From: Macrotis lagotis | Taxonomy: Eukaryota > Chordata > Mammalia > Peramelemorphia > Peramelidae | DNA: 64,000 nt | Assembly: GCF_037893015.1 (NCBI RefSeq) | Contig: NC_133658.1 | Location: 59,115,818-59,179,817 of the forward strand | Direction of reading: 5' to 3' | Shown here: positions 45,040-57,600 of the stretch, piece by piece | Position numbering within the stretch: position 1 is the stretch's first letter | Layout of the letters: every line of letters begins with the position of its first letter | Program-made: the position numbers and the translations under genes | Notes under the pieces: generated by a model | What the model was told of the DNA's origin: nothing | Database searches by the model: none | The model's input: the letters and a program-made list of their open reading frames with translations, nothing else

Positions 45040-48000
45040 CTGGAAGAAAGAATATTATGTTAGAGGAAATGTCAGCATAAATAAGAGTCACTGTGTGTGT
45101 GTGTGGGGGGGGGTTCCAGGAAAACGTCATCATCATCAACAATAATGACAGAAATGATGTTCAGTAACTTTGGCACAGAGATAAGGTGCTTCTTTGTCAT
45201 TAAATAGTTAAAGATGCTGGGATGAATTACACAGTAGGTGCTTAACATCTAAGGAGTGTAACAAACTTGCTACTATCTTCATTAGATCTACAAAAGTTCT
45301 CTAACCTGCAAATGGTGTTGCAAATCAATAATTAGAAAACTGATTTCCATTTTTTCCATATTTTGTGGATTCTTTGCTTTATCTCCTCATCAAAAAAGGT
45401 TTACCATATTGGTCTTATAAAAACAAGAGAAAAAGCCAGAGGGGAGACATTTTGTTACAGCAGGTGAGTTCAGGGTAGTATGGAAGGGGTGTGGAGACAT
45501 ATAAGGGGAGGCAACTATTTGTAAATAGCAAACTTTGACAATCACTGATCAAAGATTTGTTAACAGGTACTTTTTTGAAGTCTTAACCTCTACTGCCTGC
45601 CTCCCAAACCAAATAAAAATATAATTAGAAAATACTTAATAAATAAAATACAATAAAATATAAATGATACTGTTGCTGCTGGCTACTTGAGGTAGGATCT
45701 GCCTATGAGAAATTATTATTCAAACTTGGGAAAGCAAGGGTGGAAAGAATATAAAAATGTATTAAAAGAAGCTACAACACAAAGAAGTACAGAGACAAAA
45801 GAACAGTCAAGCTCAACTTGACTGGACCTGCAAATCAGAGAAGACTGGTGGCTACGAGTGGAGTCCAACCCAGATTTTTATGTCTTGCCTCTCATTCAGA
45901 GGGCAAAAGGTAAATGCCCTTCCCCTTAATGGACCTGGAATTAGGAGGAAGGTGAAGCCTAAGGAGATCAGGATACAAATTTCATGTTACATAATGAATC
46001 AATGGTAGTTGATTTACATCAAGAATGGGGATCTCCACCCAATTTGACAAGATTTAGCTGTCTTTAAGATTACTTCTAGTCAATTTACATCACCAGAGTA
46101 GGTGATAGTCAATTTACATCTCCATCCAATTTCTACATTCATAATTCTCTACATCTTTTCCCTGCATCAATACTATATTTCAGAGATCCTTATTAGGTTT
46201 CTGTTTGACTTTGACAGCATGGATCCAGAGGTCCAGGGTCTAGCTACTAAACATTTACCTACAGTATCAAGTGACTTCTAGATTGTAAGTTCCTTGAGGG
46301 CAAAGACATTCTTAGGAAACCTCAACTTTCCTTAGCACTTAGCCCTAGCAGACTAGCAGATTAGTAGCTTTGTGTCAGGTCACAAGGGAGGTAACAAATT
46401 TTAGATATTTCATATTTGGTCTAATAATCAATACTTATTAAAATGTCTATCTATAATGTATCATGAACTGAGCTAGGCGCTAAGAATAGTACAGGTACAA
46501 AGAATAAAACAATTCACAATGAACAAAAGAGACAGGGAAAATTCAGAAAGCTTAAATCTAAAATTAATAAATGTAACTATATACAAAGCTGTTACATACA
46601 AGGTAGTTTGGGAAGGAGGAGAATTAAAGGGAATCAAGAAATCAGATAACTCTTAAAAGAACAAATTTCCCCTTCCAAAGGGAACAAATCTTACTCTATA
46701 GAAATAGGACTCCCTAAAGGATGAGGTTTTAGCAACTCAAAGGAAAACAAAAACCAAAACAACCCAACTAGTCAAGTCTTCTGGAAATCCAAGGGATAGT
46801 TGCCCATAAATTCCTTTGTTTGGTCCCTGTCCACTTCCCACCTTTATATACTTTCTCAGCAGTAGCAGAACCAATTCATAAACTTGCCATAACCCCTCAC
46901 CTTCATCCAGATTGCCAATCACAGCCTGCTTCTTCAGGAAGTCATTGCACAGCTTCTTGTTCAGCCCAAAAGCCAACATGTTGTGAGTAAATGTGCTGAA
47001 GGAAGGAAACTACACGTTACATCCAACAGGATTTCTACCCACATCTTTATACCTTTCTCCAATGAGAAGCAAGATGAGGTTCTCACTGATAGGCAGGACC
47101 TTTCCCTGAAGACCACAAGGCTCCCTTTCTGAATTCTACTTATAGAAGCCCCTTCATTGACTGCAGGATGCAGAACATGAAGTATTCCTAGGTTATTCTA
47201 TTTCTCTTTCTTCCATCAGTTTTCCATATCCTCAAAGATTGTGCAGAGGGAATGTCAGTTGTAGCAGTTTATGCCAAACTAGAGAGGCCTTGAAACCTAG
47301 CTAGGTATGCTTTTTAATCAATCACTAAACATTTATTAGCCACCTACTGTGGGCAAAGCTAACGTTCATCCAAGCTCTCTTACCCAAGCTGCCCAAAGGT
47401 AATGTTCTCATTGAATCGGAGGCTGTCATCACGTTCCTCTTGGGTCATGTGGCACCACTTCTCCCTGCAAGCATAGGAAGCAACAAGAAACCAGGTTTTT
47501 GGAGAATTAACAAACCCAACCACAGCCCCTATAGCAATAACAGCAAAAACACCAACCCTTGCATCCCCTTCACCACCAAAAATAGAAAAGCAGTATTCTC
47601 AATGGATCTTCTTGCTTTCCACTGGGCAAAATTACATGGGTGGTCACAGTTAAATTTACAAAATATAGAATCCAAATGTGAATGCATCCCATTAGTACTA
47701 AGGTATATTTTTTGCTTTTCTGGGAAGGGGGAATATTATATTGACCTTTCATTTCACTGCTGTGGGAAACTTCCAGCATGGAAATTCCTTCCACCCTTGA
47801 CAGTCACTTAAAGTCCTAGATGTAAGCTTTTTAGACATATAGAAAAAAATGATCTGCCTGTGTATCAGATTCTAAGATTAAGGCCTGCCTCTCATGTTAA
47901 ATCATGATTTATAGGAACAATAAGAAAATAAGCAGAGATTCTATATCATCTCTTCTCTACCATTTATTCATAAATTAGGGAGAAGACAGGTGATAGTTTC

Positions 48001-51000
48001 TCTAGTCCATGGGGGAGGGGGGAACTGAGAAAAAGGACAATTGACCCAAAGACACACAGGGCTAATCATTGGAGTGGAAATGGTAACAGGTCCCTGGATG
48101 CCAGACTTGTGAATATTTATTGGGCTCCTCACAGTTTTTTGTGCATATAATAAATACTGCCCTGACAATTAAAAAGTAGGATTCATAGAGAGGTGCAGGG
48201 TCTGTATTGGGTCATAGCTCTTTAGAAGAAACATGTTGATTTAAGCAATTGTTTCCTACTGGAAAGCTAGGGGCTTCCCTAAACTAAAGACAGGAATATC
48301 TTGATGGTCTATGATTTTTTCTTTGATCTAGCAAAAATTTATGTCTCAGATGTTCAACTCATTTTTTTCTAAATGTGACCTCTGGCCCCACCAAGTCCAA
48401 GTGGGCACAGATCCATACCCAAACAACTTTTCAAATGTTTGCCTTCTGTTTTTATCTCTTTTACCCCTCTCTTCCCTCAATTCCAAAGGAGTCAAACAAA
48501 CATTTTTTATTCTAAAGTTATAATTAAAAGTTAGTCCAGCACAGCCTGGAAATCTATTTAAGATGCTTCTATGAATATAATTGTGTAGAAACTCCAACTG
48601 GGAAATTGATGAAGTCTCTATGTGCTTTTTCAGATATATCCTTGACTTGAGATACCAAGGGGTATTCTCCCTCATATCCTTTCAATTCCTCTTTATACTC
48701 TCTAGAAAAAGGACATTCAAGGTTGGGGAAGGTGGGGCAGGGAGATGACAGAAACAAGAACCAGATACCTTCTCCCAAGAGTCCCCCTACTAAAGAGGTA
48801 AAGGGAACTATTGTATCATGATAACAATTCACAACTATGTGGTGCTATAAGGTTATAAGTGCTTTACCTCACAACAACCCTAGGAGATATATGGTGTGAT
48901 AGCTACAAATGGAGAAACTGAGGTTTAGAGAGGTTAAGCTAATTTAGGGATTCGTGAACAAATATCCCTTGGCTCGCCTAGCTGCTAGCCCAAGAATCAC
49001 ACAGTTGGTAAAAGGTAGAGCCAGGTCTTCCAACTCAAAAAATTCAGTATTCTTTCCATCACACTGTGCTTTCTTCTCATTAATTGTTAATATTTATCCC
49101 AAATATTTTATTGAGGAATAATGGCATTTTTTTCTATGTGTGACAGTTAATAATAGTAATGATGATAATAATGTCTAGGATTTATATAGTCCTTTAACTT
49201 TATCTCATTTGGTCCTCACAACAACCCTGTGAGGTAGGTGCTATTATTATCTGTTTTGGAAACCAAGGAAGACAGAGGTTAAGTGGTTTGCCCAGAATCA
49301 CATGGCTAGGGTCACATTTGAACTTGGGTTCTCCTGATACCAAGTCCAACCCTTGACCCACTGGGCTGCATATGTTTTATGATTTCAACAGTCTATGTAT
49401 CATCTTCATCTCTTAGCCCTGCCTCCTTTTGTCTATCAACATAATAATGCCAGATGGAAATGTGGCTCCAGTCTTCCTGAGTTTTATTCATTTGTTTTAA
49501 TGAATGGCCAGCTTTGAGTATCAGAACCAAAGAATTAAGGTCTTCCATGGAGGGTGCCTGCTGCATTAATGAGAACCACAGGCGCCTGCAGACTTGGAGG
49601 AAGACTGCATTTTAACCCATTGTTTACCCTAGAAAAATAAAATTTTCAGTGGATGAGTCAGACTAAGTCAGGGCTAAATCCATATAAAAGGAAAAAGGAG
49701 AGAAAAGATGGTCTTAGAGACCATGGAGGAGGGATGCAGGCAGAAGATGGAGAAACCAAAGGAAGAATGGGAGAATGAATATATGATGCCTACCATCCTT
49801 TCCCTGCCTGCTGCTGGGAAGAGGGTTGTAACAAGTGAATGTTAGGTGATGGGATGAACACACTTCCTATGAGGATTAACAATGTTTAGAGGTGGGGATG
49901 GCCAAGAAGATAGATATAATATTGGGTGGAAGGCACAAGTGAGTGAGTTTCCCAAAGTTAGCTGAATGATAATTCATAAGTAATGATAATGCTACCAATT
50001 TTAAAATTTTGGAGACAAACCTTGAAGGTGTTCAAAACATCCCTATACCTATCCTGGCAGGGAGATTAGAACCAGTATTTTTATCCCCATTTTACAGAAT
50101 AGGAAACAGACTTCAGAAATGAAAAGTGATTTGCCCAAAGTCACATATAGGATGAGCATAAGAGTTAGGTAACTGTTGACTTCTTTATGAGAGTCAAGCC
50201 AGCACTATAACGTTGTTGGGGAACTGACTTCAGATTAGAAGTAACCCTGGGATGCTTCACTGAGTCCTGTCCCATCAGCTTGCCCTTCCCTCATAGCATA
50301 GAAGACCTCGGTATAAGAGTCCTAATTACCATCTTGTAACAGAACTACTGCTAACCTAGACAGGAAGTATGTCTCTCCTTCCTGCTATAGCTAAAGCAGG
50401 CAATTAAATTCCTGAGGCTCTCTAAAAATGATAGGAGTATTAGGTTACCCAGAAGAGTTATAATATAACCTTATTTGGAGTCTCTCAGCAGAGAGAGCTG
50501 AGGACACTAAATAAAGCATCTCCTCTTTTGAACCCTTCCCCCCAACTTCTTTAGTCCCTGTAAGGGTCAATACAGGAAAGCTTAAATAATTTGCTTTCTC
50601 AGAAATAAAAGATGATAAATAGATATCTTTACCTGAAGTAACTTTCACCAAGTGATAATCCACATTGAAAAATGGAAATAAAAAAATTATCAGAATAATG
50701 ACTTTACCAGCATCTGGACATCAGATTTATGAAAAGATTGAACCAGATAGCTAGTCTATGTCATAAATGATGCTAACTACACTACACTTTTCTAAAGGGT
50801 TCTCACTATGCTTTATAAAAGCATATGCTATGACTTACCTAGCATATCACTGTCCCCATTTTTACAGATGGAGAAACTCAGCTTCTAGTAAATGAAGTGG
50901 ACAGTCCTGGATCCTAGCCAGAAGCCCAAGTATTTCAAGTTTTAATGCTTGGATCTTGGGAGTTATCAGGAGCAGAAGGGATCATTAAGATCATGTGGCC

Positions 51001-51553
51001 AAAAGCATTCTAAGGATTAGGAAACTGAGGCTTAAAGGGGGTAAATAAACAGTCCAGGTCACACAACAAGTCAGGGACCATACCTAGTCTTTTGACACTT
51101 CATTTGCTCTTTTCACTTTAACATAGCTTCCCAATCAGAAAATTATCATTTCCCTTCAAAAATACAATTTTTAAAGTATTTCCTTTACTTAGTGTGATTT
51201 CAGTTTTGCCCTGGAGCTAAAATCATTTTCTCTTGGAAAACACTGCTAATTTTATAGAGGAAGTCAAAGAGAAAATATGATTTGATTTGCAGAAATTCAA
51301 TTTAAAAGTCAGCTTTTCAGCAGCAGTGGTAATCTGTAAAATGAAACCTGCCCAGCTCCAAACCAGAACAGAACCTGGTTTCAGGGAAAACAGAGATGAT
51401 TCCCTCTCAGGTTGATTTCTTGGAAGACAGTTCCATGAAGAAGGAACATAATTAGTTATGCATCAGAGAAAAGAATAAATTCATTTTCTTCCCTCAAAAG
51501 GGAAGGAAATGTTTCAGGTTAATAGGTGGTGGAAGGGATTGAAAAATACCCAC

Positions 51554-51607
<54 letters not shown>

Positions 51608-54600
51608 TGTGTGTGTGTGTGTATGTGTGTGTGTGTGTGAATGAGAGTGAATATGTGTGTGTGTCTATGTATCTACATGGTATGTAGAAGTGCAAACACT
51701 CCCAGGTGGTTATCCTTCAGATACTCAAATGCAATAAGAAAGGTTTTCCAAGCAAAACAGATTAGGAGAAGGAAAAGTCTGCCATTCTTTTCTGTGGTTT
51801 TCATAAGAGAAATGAGAAGGGGAGAGCTCTGCTCCCAAGTTTCTAGATCAGTAAAACTTTAGAAAACAGAATGAGGGGCAGCTAGGTGGCTAGGTGGATA
51901 GAGCACCGGCCCTGGAGTCAGGAGTACCTGAGTTCAAATCCGGCCTCAGACATTTAATAATTACCTAGCTGTGTGGCCTTGGGCAAGCCACTTAACCCCA
52001 TTGCCTTGTAAAAACCTAAAAAAAAAAAAAAAAAAAAAGTAGGATGATCCTGGACTTCATCCTTCCTTCCCTACTATCCTCTACTGGTCTCAAGAAGTTG
52101 CCTGTGCCAGTCATAAAATGGATAACTGGGTTGAGTTTGATTATAATTTTTATAATCACATTATAAAAGATAACTCTCTTGGGAAGAAAGGGAAGGAATA
52201 TAAAAACAAAAATATCAATTAGAACAGGAAAGGATATTTACTATCATCTAATCTAACCCTTTCATTTTACAGATGAAGAAGAATAGGAAAATGACTTACC
52301 CAGAATCAGAGAGATAGAAATTTTAGGAAATTTTTTTAGATAGGAGCAGGTAGAAGAAGAAAGTCTTTTTTGTGTGTCTTATAAAATATTCTGATGTCTT
52401 TCAGAACTTTAGTTTGAATGCACTCTAGATTGGCAGTAATCCTGAAATTAATTGTAATGACTTATCTACTTACTTATGTGTATATATACGTAAACACATA
52501 TTTATGTGTTTGACTTATTTGCTTACGCGCAGTAGAATACAAACTCTAGGAAGGCAAGATATGGCTTTTAGGCTTTGAAGCCAGAGTAGGAGGTAAATAA
52601 AAATTCAATCCACTCCTTACCAGTTCCATTCCCCAAGCTTGAAGAGTTCCCAGACCCTAGCACCTTGATTGACCTCCCCCCTTCCACACCCAACCACAAT
52701 GTCACCCCATCTTTAGTGATCATGTCCACCTCTTCCACAATATCATTTTCATACAATTAGGTTACACTGTGCCTTCCTACTATATAGAACAGGTCAGATG
52801 GAATCTCTTAGTTGCAAATTTAACAAGATAAGGATCATGGCCCCAAAGATGTACCAGTCAAAAACCCAAGGAGTTAGTCAAGGGTTCCCAGATCACAAAA
52901 CCTTAGGGATAGAAGGAAACTTTAAAGGCAGAATGATAGAACAAGAGGAGAACTTCAAAACATCTAGTCTCACCCCTTGATTTTGGAGATGAGGAAACAA
53001 ATATTCAGGAACAAAACCAGGGGACTAGGCCACATAATTAGTAAGTGATCAATACAGAATGGAACAGGAAATATATATGGTTTGCTTCAGGAGGAGCTGA
53101 CCACTCAAAAATGGAAAACTAAAAATTTAGTGATTCAAAATAAGAGAGGATCAGCAACTGTCCTCCCCACCCTCAAAAATCCTCCCCCTACCCAAAGAGT
53201 TTTTCAGGGCAATTTAGGGTTTCAAATTAGCCATCACATGGGGAAAGCTGAGTGTCTAATATTGCATGGATGGCCGTATGGGGAATAACACAAAGAATAA
53301 TAGCAGCATGCAGCTATTGTGTTTTGTCAATACTTTATACTTCCTTACAGGTTTGTGAATACAGTAGAAACTTAATAAATGTTTGTTATTCTGTTTTGTC
53401 TGTTATCACAGGATCATGGTTTCTCAAACACCATCTACTCCAGAGGCCAGATCTCACAGGGTGTGAAGAGAATTCAGTTCCCTAAGTTAAAGGTTATTGG
53501 GAAGGGGGAAAATCTTTCCATAGGACTTGGGCAGTTGGTACTGGGCTAAATGCCTTCCCAGAGTGGCTACCATTGCAAACTCTCCCATCCCCAGTAAGTC
53601 TTATTGAGTATAAGGGATTAACAGGTACCATCTTGTCAGCCACCGTCACAGTTTCCCCCACTGACCCCTCAGCTATAGGAAGCAGCCTCCTGATCTCTAT
53701 CAGGGTCAGAGTAGCTGAAAATGCCCATTTCCTCCCCCAGCCCCCATCCCACCCCCTTGGTTTTGCCCTGTAAACGATCTTCAAGTGAATCAGAAGTTAC
53801 TAGCAAATGGACCCAACCCCGGGGCACACACACCTCTTTTCCTCTTCCTCTCCAGCATTCCCTCTGGAGTGGCAGCAGAAACAAGGTCAACAAAGGGTAC
53901 ATGTTAAGATCATGCAAGATAAATGGATGGAAAAAAGAGAACAAGTAAAAGAATGAGTTATTATAGACAGAGAGAAGAGAGAGAAAGAAAGGGAAGGAGG
54001 GAAGGAAGGAGGGAAAAGGGGAAGATGAAACAGAGAGGAGACAAAAAGAGAGAAGGGAGGGACACAGGCAACAGGTAAAGAGAGGAGGGGAAACAGAAGA
54101 GTGAGGGAAGAAGCAAGAAAAGGGAAAGAGAGAGAGAGAGAAACAGAGACAGGGAAAGATATGAAAGATAAAGAGAAACATAGAAAAGACACATAGAGAG
54201 AGAAAAAAGAGAAATAGGAAGAGACAGGATATTTAAAATAAACTTCTTTCCTGATAGCTGAATAATAAGGAGAAAAGCCCCACTTGCCCTTTTAATAATC
54301 AAACTTTTCCTCCATATTATTCTGATATAACATGATATTGTTTTCCCCAAATAGCTTGCAGTGAAATATCAGGGTACTCCCCCACCCCTTTTCTTCTCCC
54401 CAACTTACCCCAGGAGCTTAAGAAAATGAAAGAACATGATCACCCCAAGTTAAAGGGTTCTAGTTTACCTCTGCTTTACCCCACTCCCATAATAACCCTC
54501 CCCCCTGCCCCAGGAGTCCAGTCTGCAAAAGTTATGCTAAAAAAAAAATAGCCATTCCCTTTCTATCCTCACCAAAGCCCTGGGAAATAGCAGCACAGAA

Positions 54601-57600
54601 CTGGAAGGGTCATACAGGCTGTATTTGTCCAATTGCTTTTTTGTGCAATGACATGCCCATGATTGTACAAGCTTGCAAGGGTTAGAGATAGGAAGCAAAC
54701 CCAAGTCTTCCTCATTTGAGAAATGAGGAAGCTGAAGTTTGGTGGGGAGAAGTGACTTACCCTAAGGTCACACAGCTTGCAAGTGGCAGAACTGGGATTC
54801 CAACCCAAATTGCCTGCCTTTCACAATGGCAGTCCTTTCTGCTATACCCCATACTAACCACCCAAGCAGGAGTTGGGGGACAGCAAAGAGCTCTATCTGT
54901 TGGGCAGATCAGCAAGGAAGATTGGTCTTACTTAAGGAGACAGCAGCCTGGTTGTGCCATTCAAGCCAAGCACTAATATCCTCTTTCCAAACATTATAGT
55001 TGGCCTGTCCTGCCTGCAATTATTCACTCAGGGGAGTAACTCCCAGGCCAGGGTCAGTTTCTTTCCTAAAATAATAGAAATTAGAGGGATTCAAGAGATC
55101 CTCTCCCCCAAAGCCTTCAGGGAATGGAGAAGCAGCCTACCTGTGAAGATTCCTGCAGTATTAGAAACAGAGCTACAAATAAAATCTGAAAGCCAGGTTA
55201 AGGCTCTTGAATCCTCTTCCTTAGAAGGGGAAAATGAGGCTCAGAGAATGAATGTAAATTGCTGCAGGTTACACAGCAAGTTGATGGCCAAGTCAGGAGT
55301 AGAGAACTCAGATCTCCAGCCTCTCAAGATAGAGCTTTTTCCCCACTATACCCTTCTCTCCTCCCTATCCTTTCACCACAGCATGTTCTTCTGACTGATA
55401 AGTCATACGACAGCTCCTGGAGATTCATGTGCCTCTTCCCTCGTGGTGTCCCCCAGGAAGCCAGAAGTAGCAACACCATGAAAAGTTCTCATGCCAGCAT
55501 CATCCCACTTAAAGTAAATTTTCTAAAGACAAGCAGAAAGAGGGAACCTTCCAAATTGAAAACTACTACTAGAACTTGGAAAGGTTGATTAATGTTGCAA
55601 ACCAAGGAGGAATCAAGTTACAAAATGGCAACTGGGTTCCAAAGGAGGTTAAGCCTCATGGTGACATCTCAAGGTAGAAAGACTTGATTAGTAGATTCCT
55701 TTGGGTTCTGGTGCCCTAGTGAGACTTCACTAAAGGGTCCAGTGGGAAAAGTTGACACTGTCATCTGCTGAGTTGTCTGGAAGAATCAGGCCAAGAAATC
55801 TAAGACCGTCCCAGGCGAAAAAGCATACATGCACATTCTGGACAACTCCTAAACCCCATCCCTTTCTCAGCTGTGTGTCCTTAACAACATTCAGGGCAGT
55901 CTTCAAGCCAGCAGACATAGAGGGTGGTAAAGAAGGTGGGAAAAATGCTTCCCTTCCCAGTCTCCCCACTTACACAGAAGGACGAGAGGCCCATGGGCCA
56001 TCTTTAGCTCCTACCTGGTAGTAGGGGATCGCTTCCTTCTCTCACAATGGACCGCATCAAAAAAAGCTGCATTCCAAAATCTCAGGGTATGCCTAATAGA
56101 CAGGAGAAATTTATAAGCAATCATTCAGGTTAAGAGGGAATGGAGAAGAAACCTATCTGTGCTGTTTTCTGCAACATCTGAAACCATTATAAATAAAATC
56201 CAAAGGCCAACTTAGAGCAGTGCTATTCTGGGGTCTCAGCCCCAAAGCATCATCACCATTAACCAATCAATCAATTTATTTACCAGGCACTGTCTTAGAC
56301 ACTAGGCCTATAAATTAAAAGTCCCACCAACAAGGAGCTGACATTCTAAAGAGGGAGATAACAAACATATTCCATGGGAGGTATGGTGGATAGGATGCTG
56401 CTAGGTCTGGAGGCCAGAAGTCCCAAGTTCAGACACCAGCAAGCTTGTGATCTTGGACAAGTCATTTAATCCCTGTTTGTCTCGATTTCATCATCTATAA
56501 AATGAGGATAATCATAGCACCTCCTAGGATTGATGTAAGGATTAATTAAGATACTGTTTGTAAAGTGCTGGAGACTGACATAAAAATTTAAGCTGTTACT
56601 ATTGTTGTTCTATGCATACATATATCTGTAATACAACATAAATATAAAATGAATTGATAGAAATCTGTAAAAAAGAAAGCAAAATGCAGGGTAGTTTAAG
56701 AGGGAGTAAAAGTTAGTGGGAAGTGGGGTGGGATAGAAAAGGCTTCATGCAGAAGATGGCACCTGAGTAGAAGGGCCACCAAGTAAGCAGAGGTAAAGGA
56801 GTCCATTCCAGGCTTGAGGGATAGTCAGTAGAAAGACATGGAGATGAGAAATGGAATATCACATAGGAGAAACAAAGAGAAGGTCATTTTTTGAAGAGAA
56901 GGACTGCATACGGGACCACAAAACAGGACACTAGAAGCCATGGTTCCCATTTAATGGTCTAAAATATTGTCGACAACAATAAAAATAGGTAGAGTTGAGT
57001 CAATCTAATGAGACCAGAACTTTTCTGCAAAGCCTTCACTCCAGTTAGAGTTGGTCCTTCAACAAACATTCTCTCTTTAAGGACCAGTTCAAATCTCAAT
57101 GCCTTTATAAAGCCTTGACTTACTAACTATAATGCACTATATTAAATCACTAAAGGAAAGAGGCAGTCAACTAATATATATTAAGTATCTTCTATATGCT
57201 AAGAAGATATGACACCCATCCCCCATTTCTTCTTTGGAGCATCCAATGATAATTCTAAGGAATCCAGATGTGCAGAGAATGACCAACAGTGTTTCTAATC
57301 ATCTCTAACACTGGCTATGTGACCACAAGCAAATTGCTTAATTCTTTTGAGGTTCAGTTTCCTTCTATGTAAAAGAGAGATACTATTTGCCTCATTGATG
57401 TCACAGTATCAAGGTACAAATGCTTTGTGAGCTTGAAAGAAAGGGAAACTAAACTATGAATTGTTATCATTCTCCCCCAGTGCAGGGCAGCTTGATGGTA
57501 GTGAGGAACAACCTTGGTGAAAAGTTAAGTTCATTCCCCAAGGTGGGGACACAGGTCAGATCCTGAGACAATCAATTTCCCTAAGCTGGATGCAGAGGCT

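Larger units (their letters stand above)
47465..56014 (-). other. KIAA0513: KIAA0513 8.5-kb intron
   Basis: It holds antisense MIRs (about 48830-49075 and 49150-49370), MIR scraps (50040-50180, 54640-54860 and 55205-55330), a GT microsatellite, one young SINE and a 260-bp purine tract. No conserved exon was recognised. Confidence 0.6.

Noticed and set aside
46737-46979. 80-codon ORF extending the KIAA0513 exon past its donor
   Set aside because: The part after NLDEG is intron read-through. The consensus gtgagg donor and the in-frame last exon (EQYKLLSD) show the true splice.
53669-54350. 170-codon and 129-codon minus-strand ORFs rich in Leu, Ser and Phe
   Set aside because: They are open only because the purine tract contains no stop codons on the complementary strand.
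55259-55588. 109-codon plus-strand ORF and its 146-codon neighbour
   Set aside because: They overlap an eroded MIR inside a KIAA0513 intron, and no family resemblance was seen.
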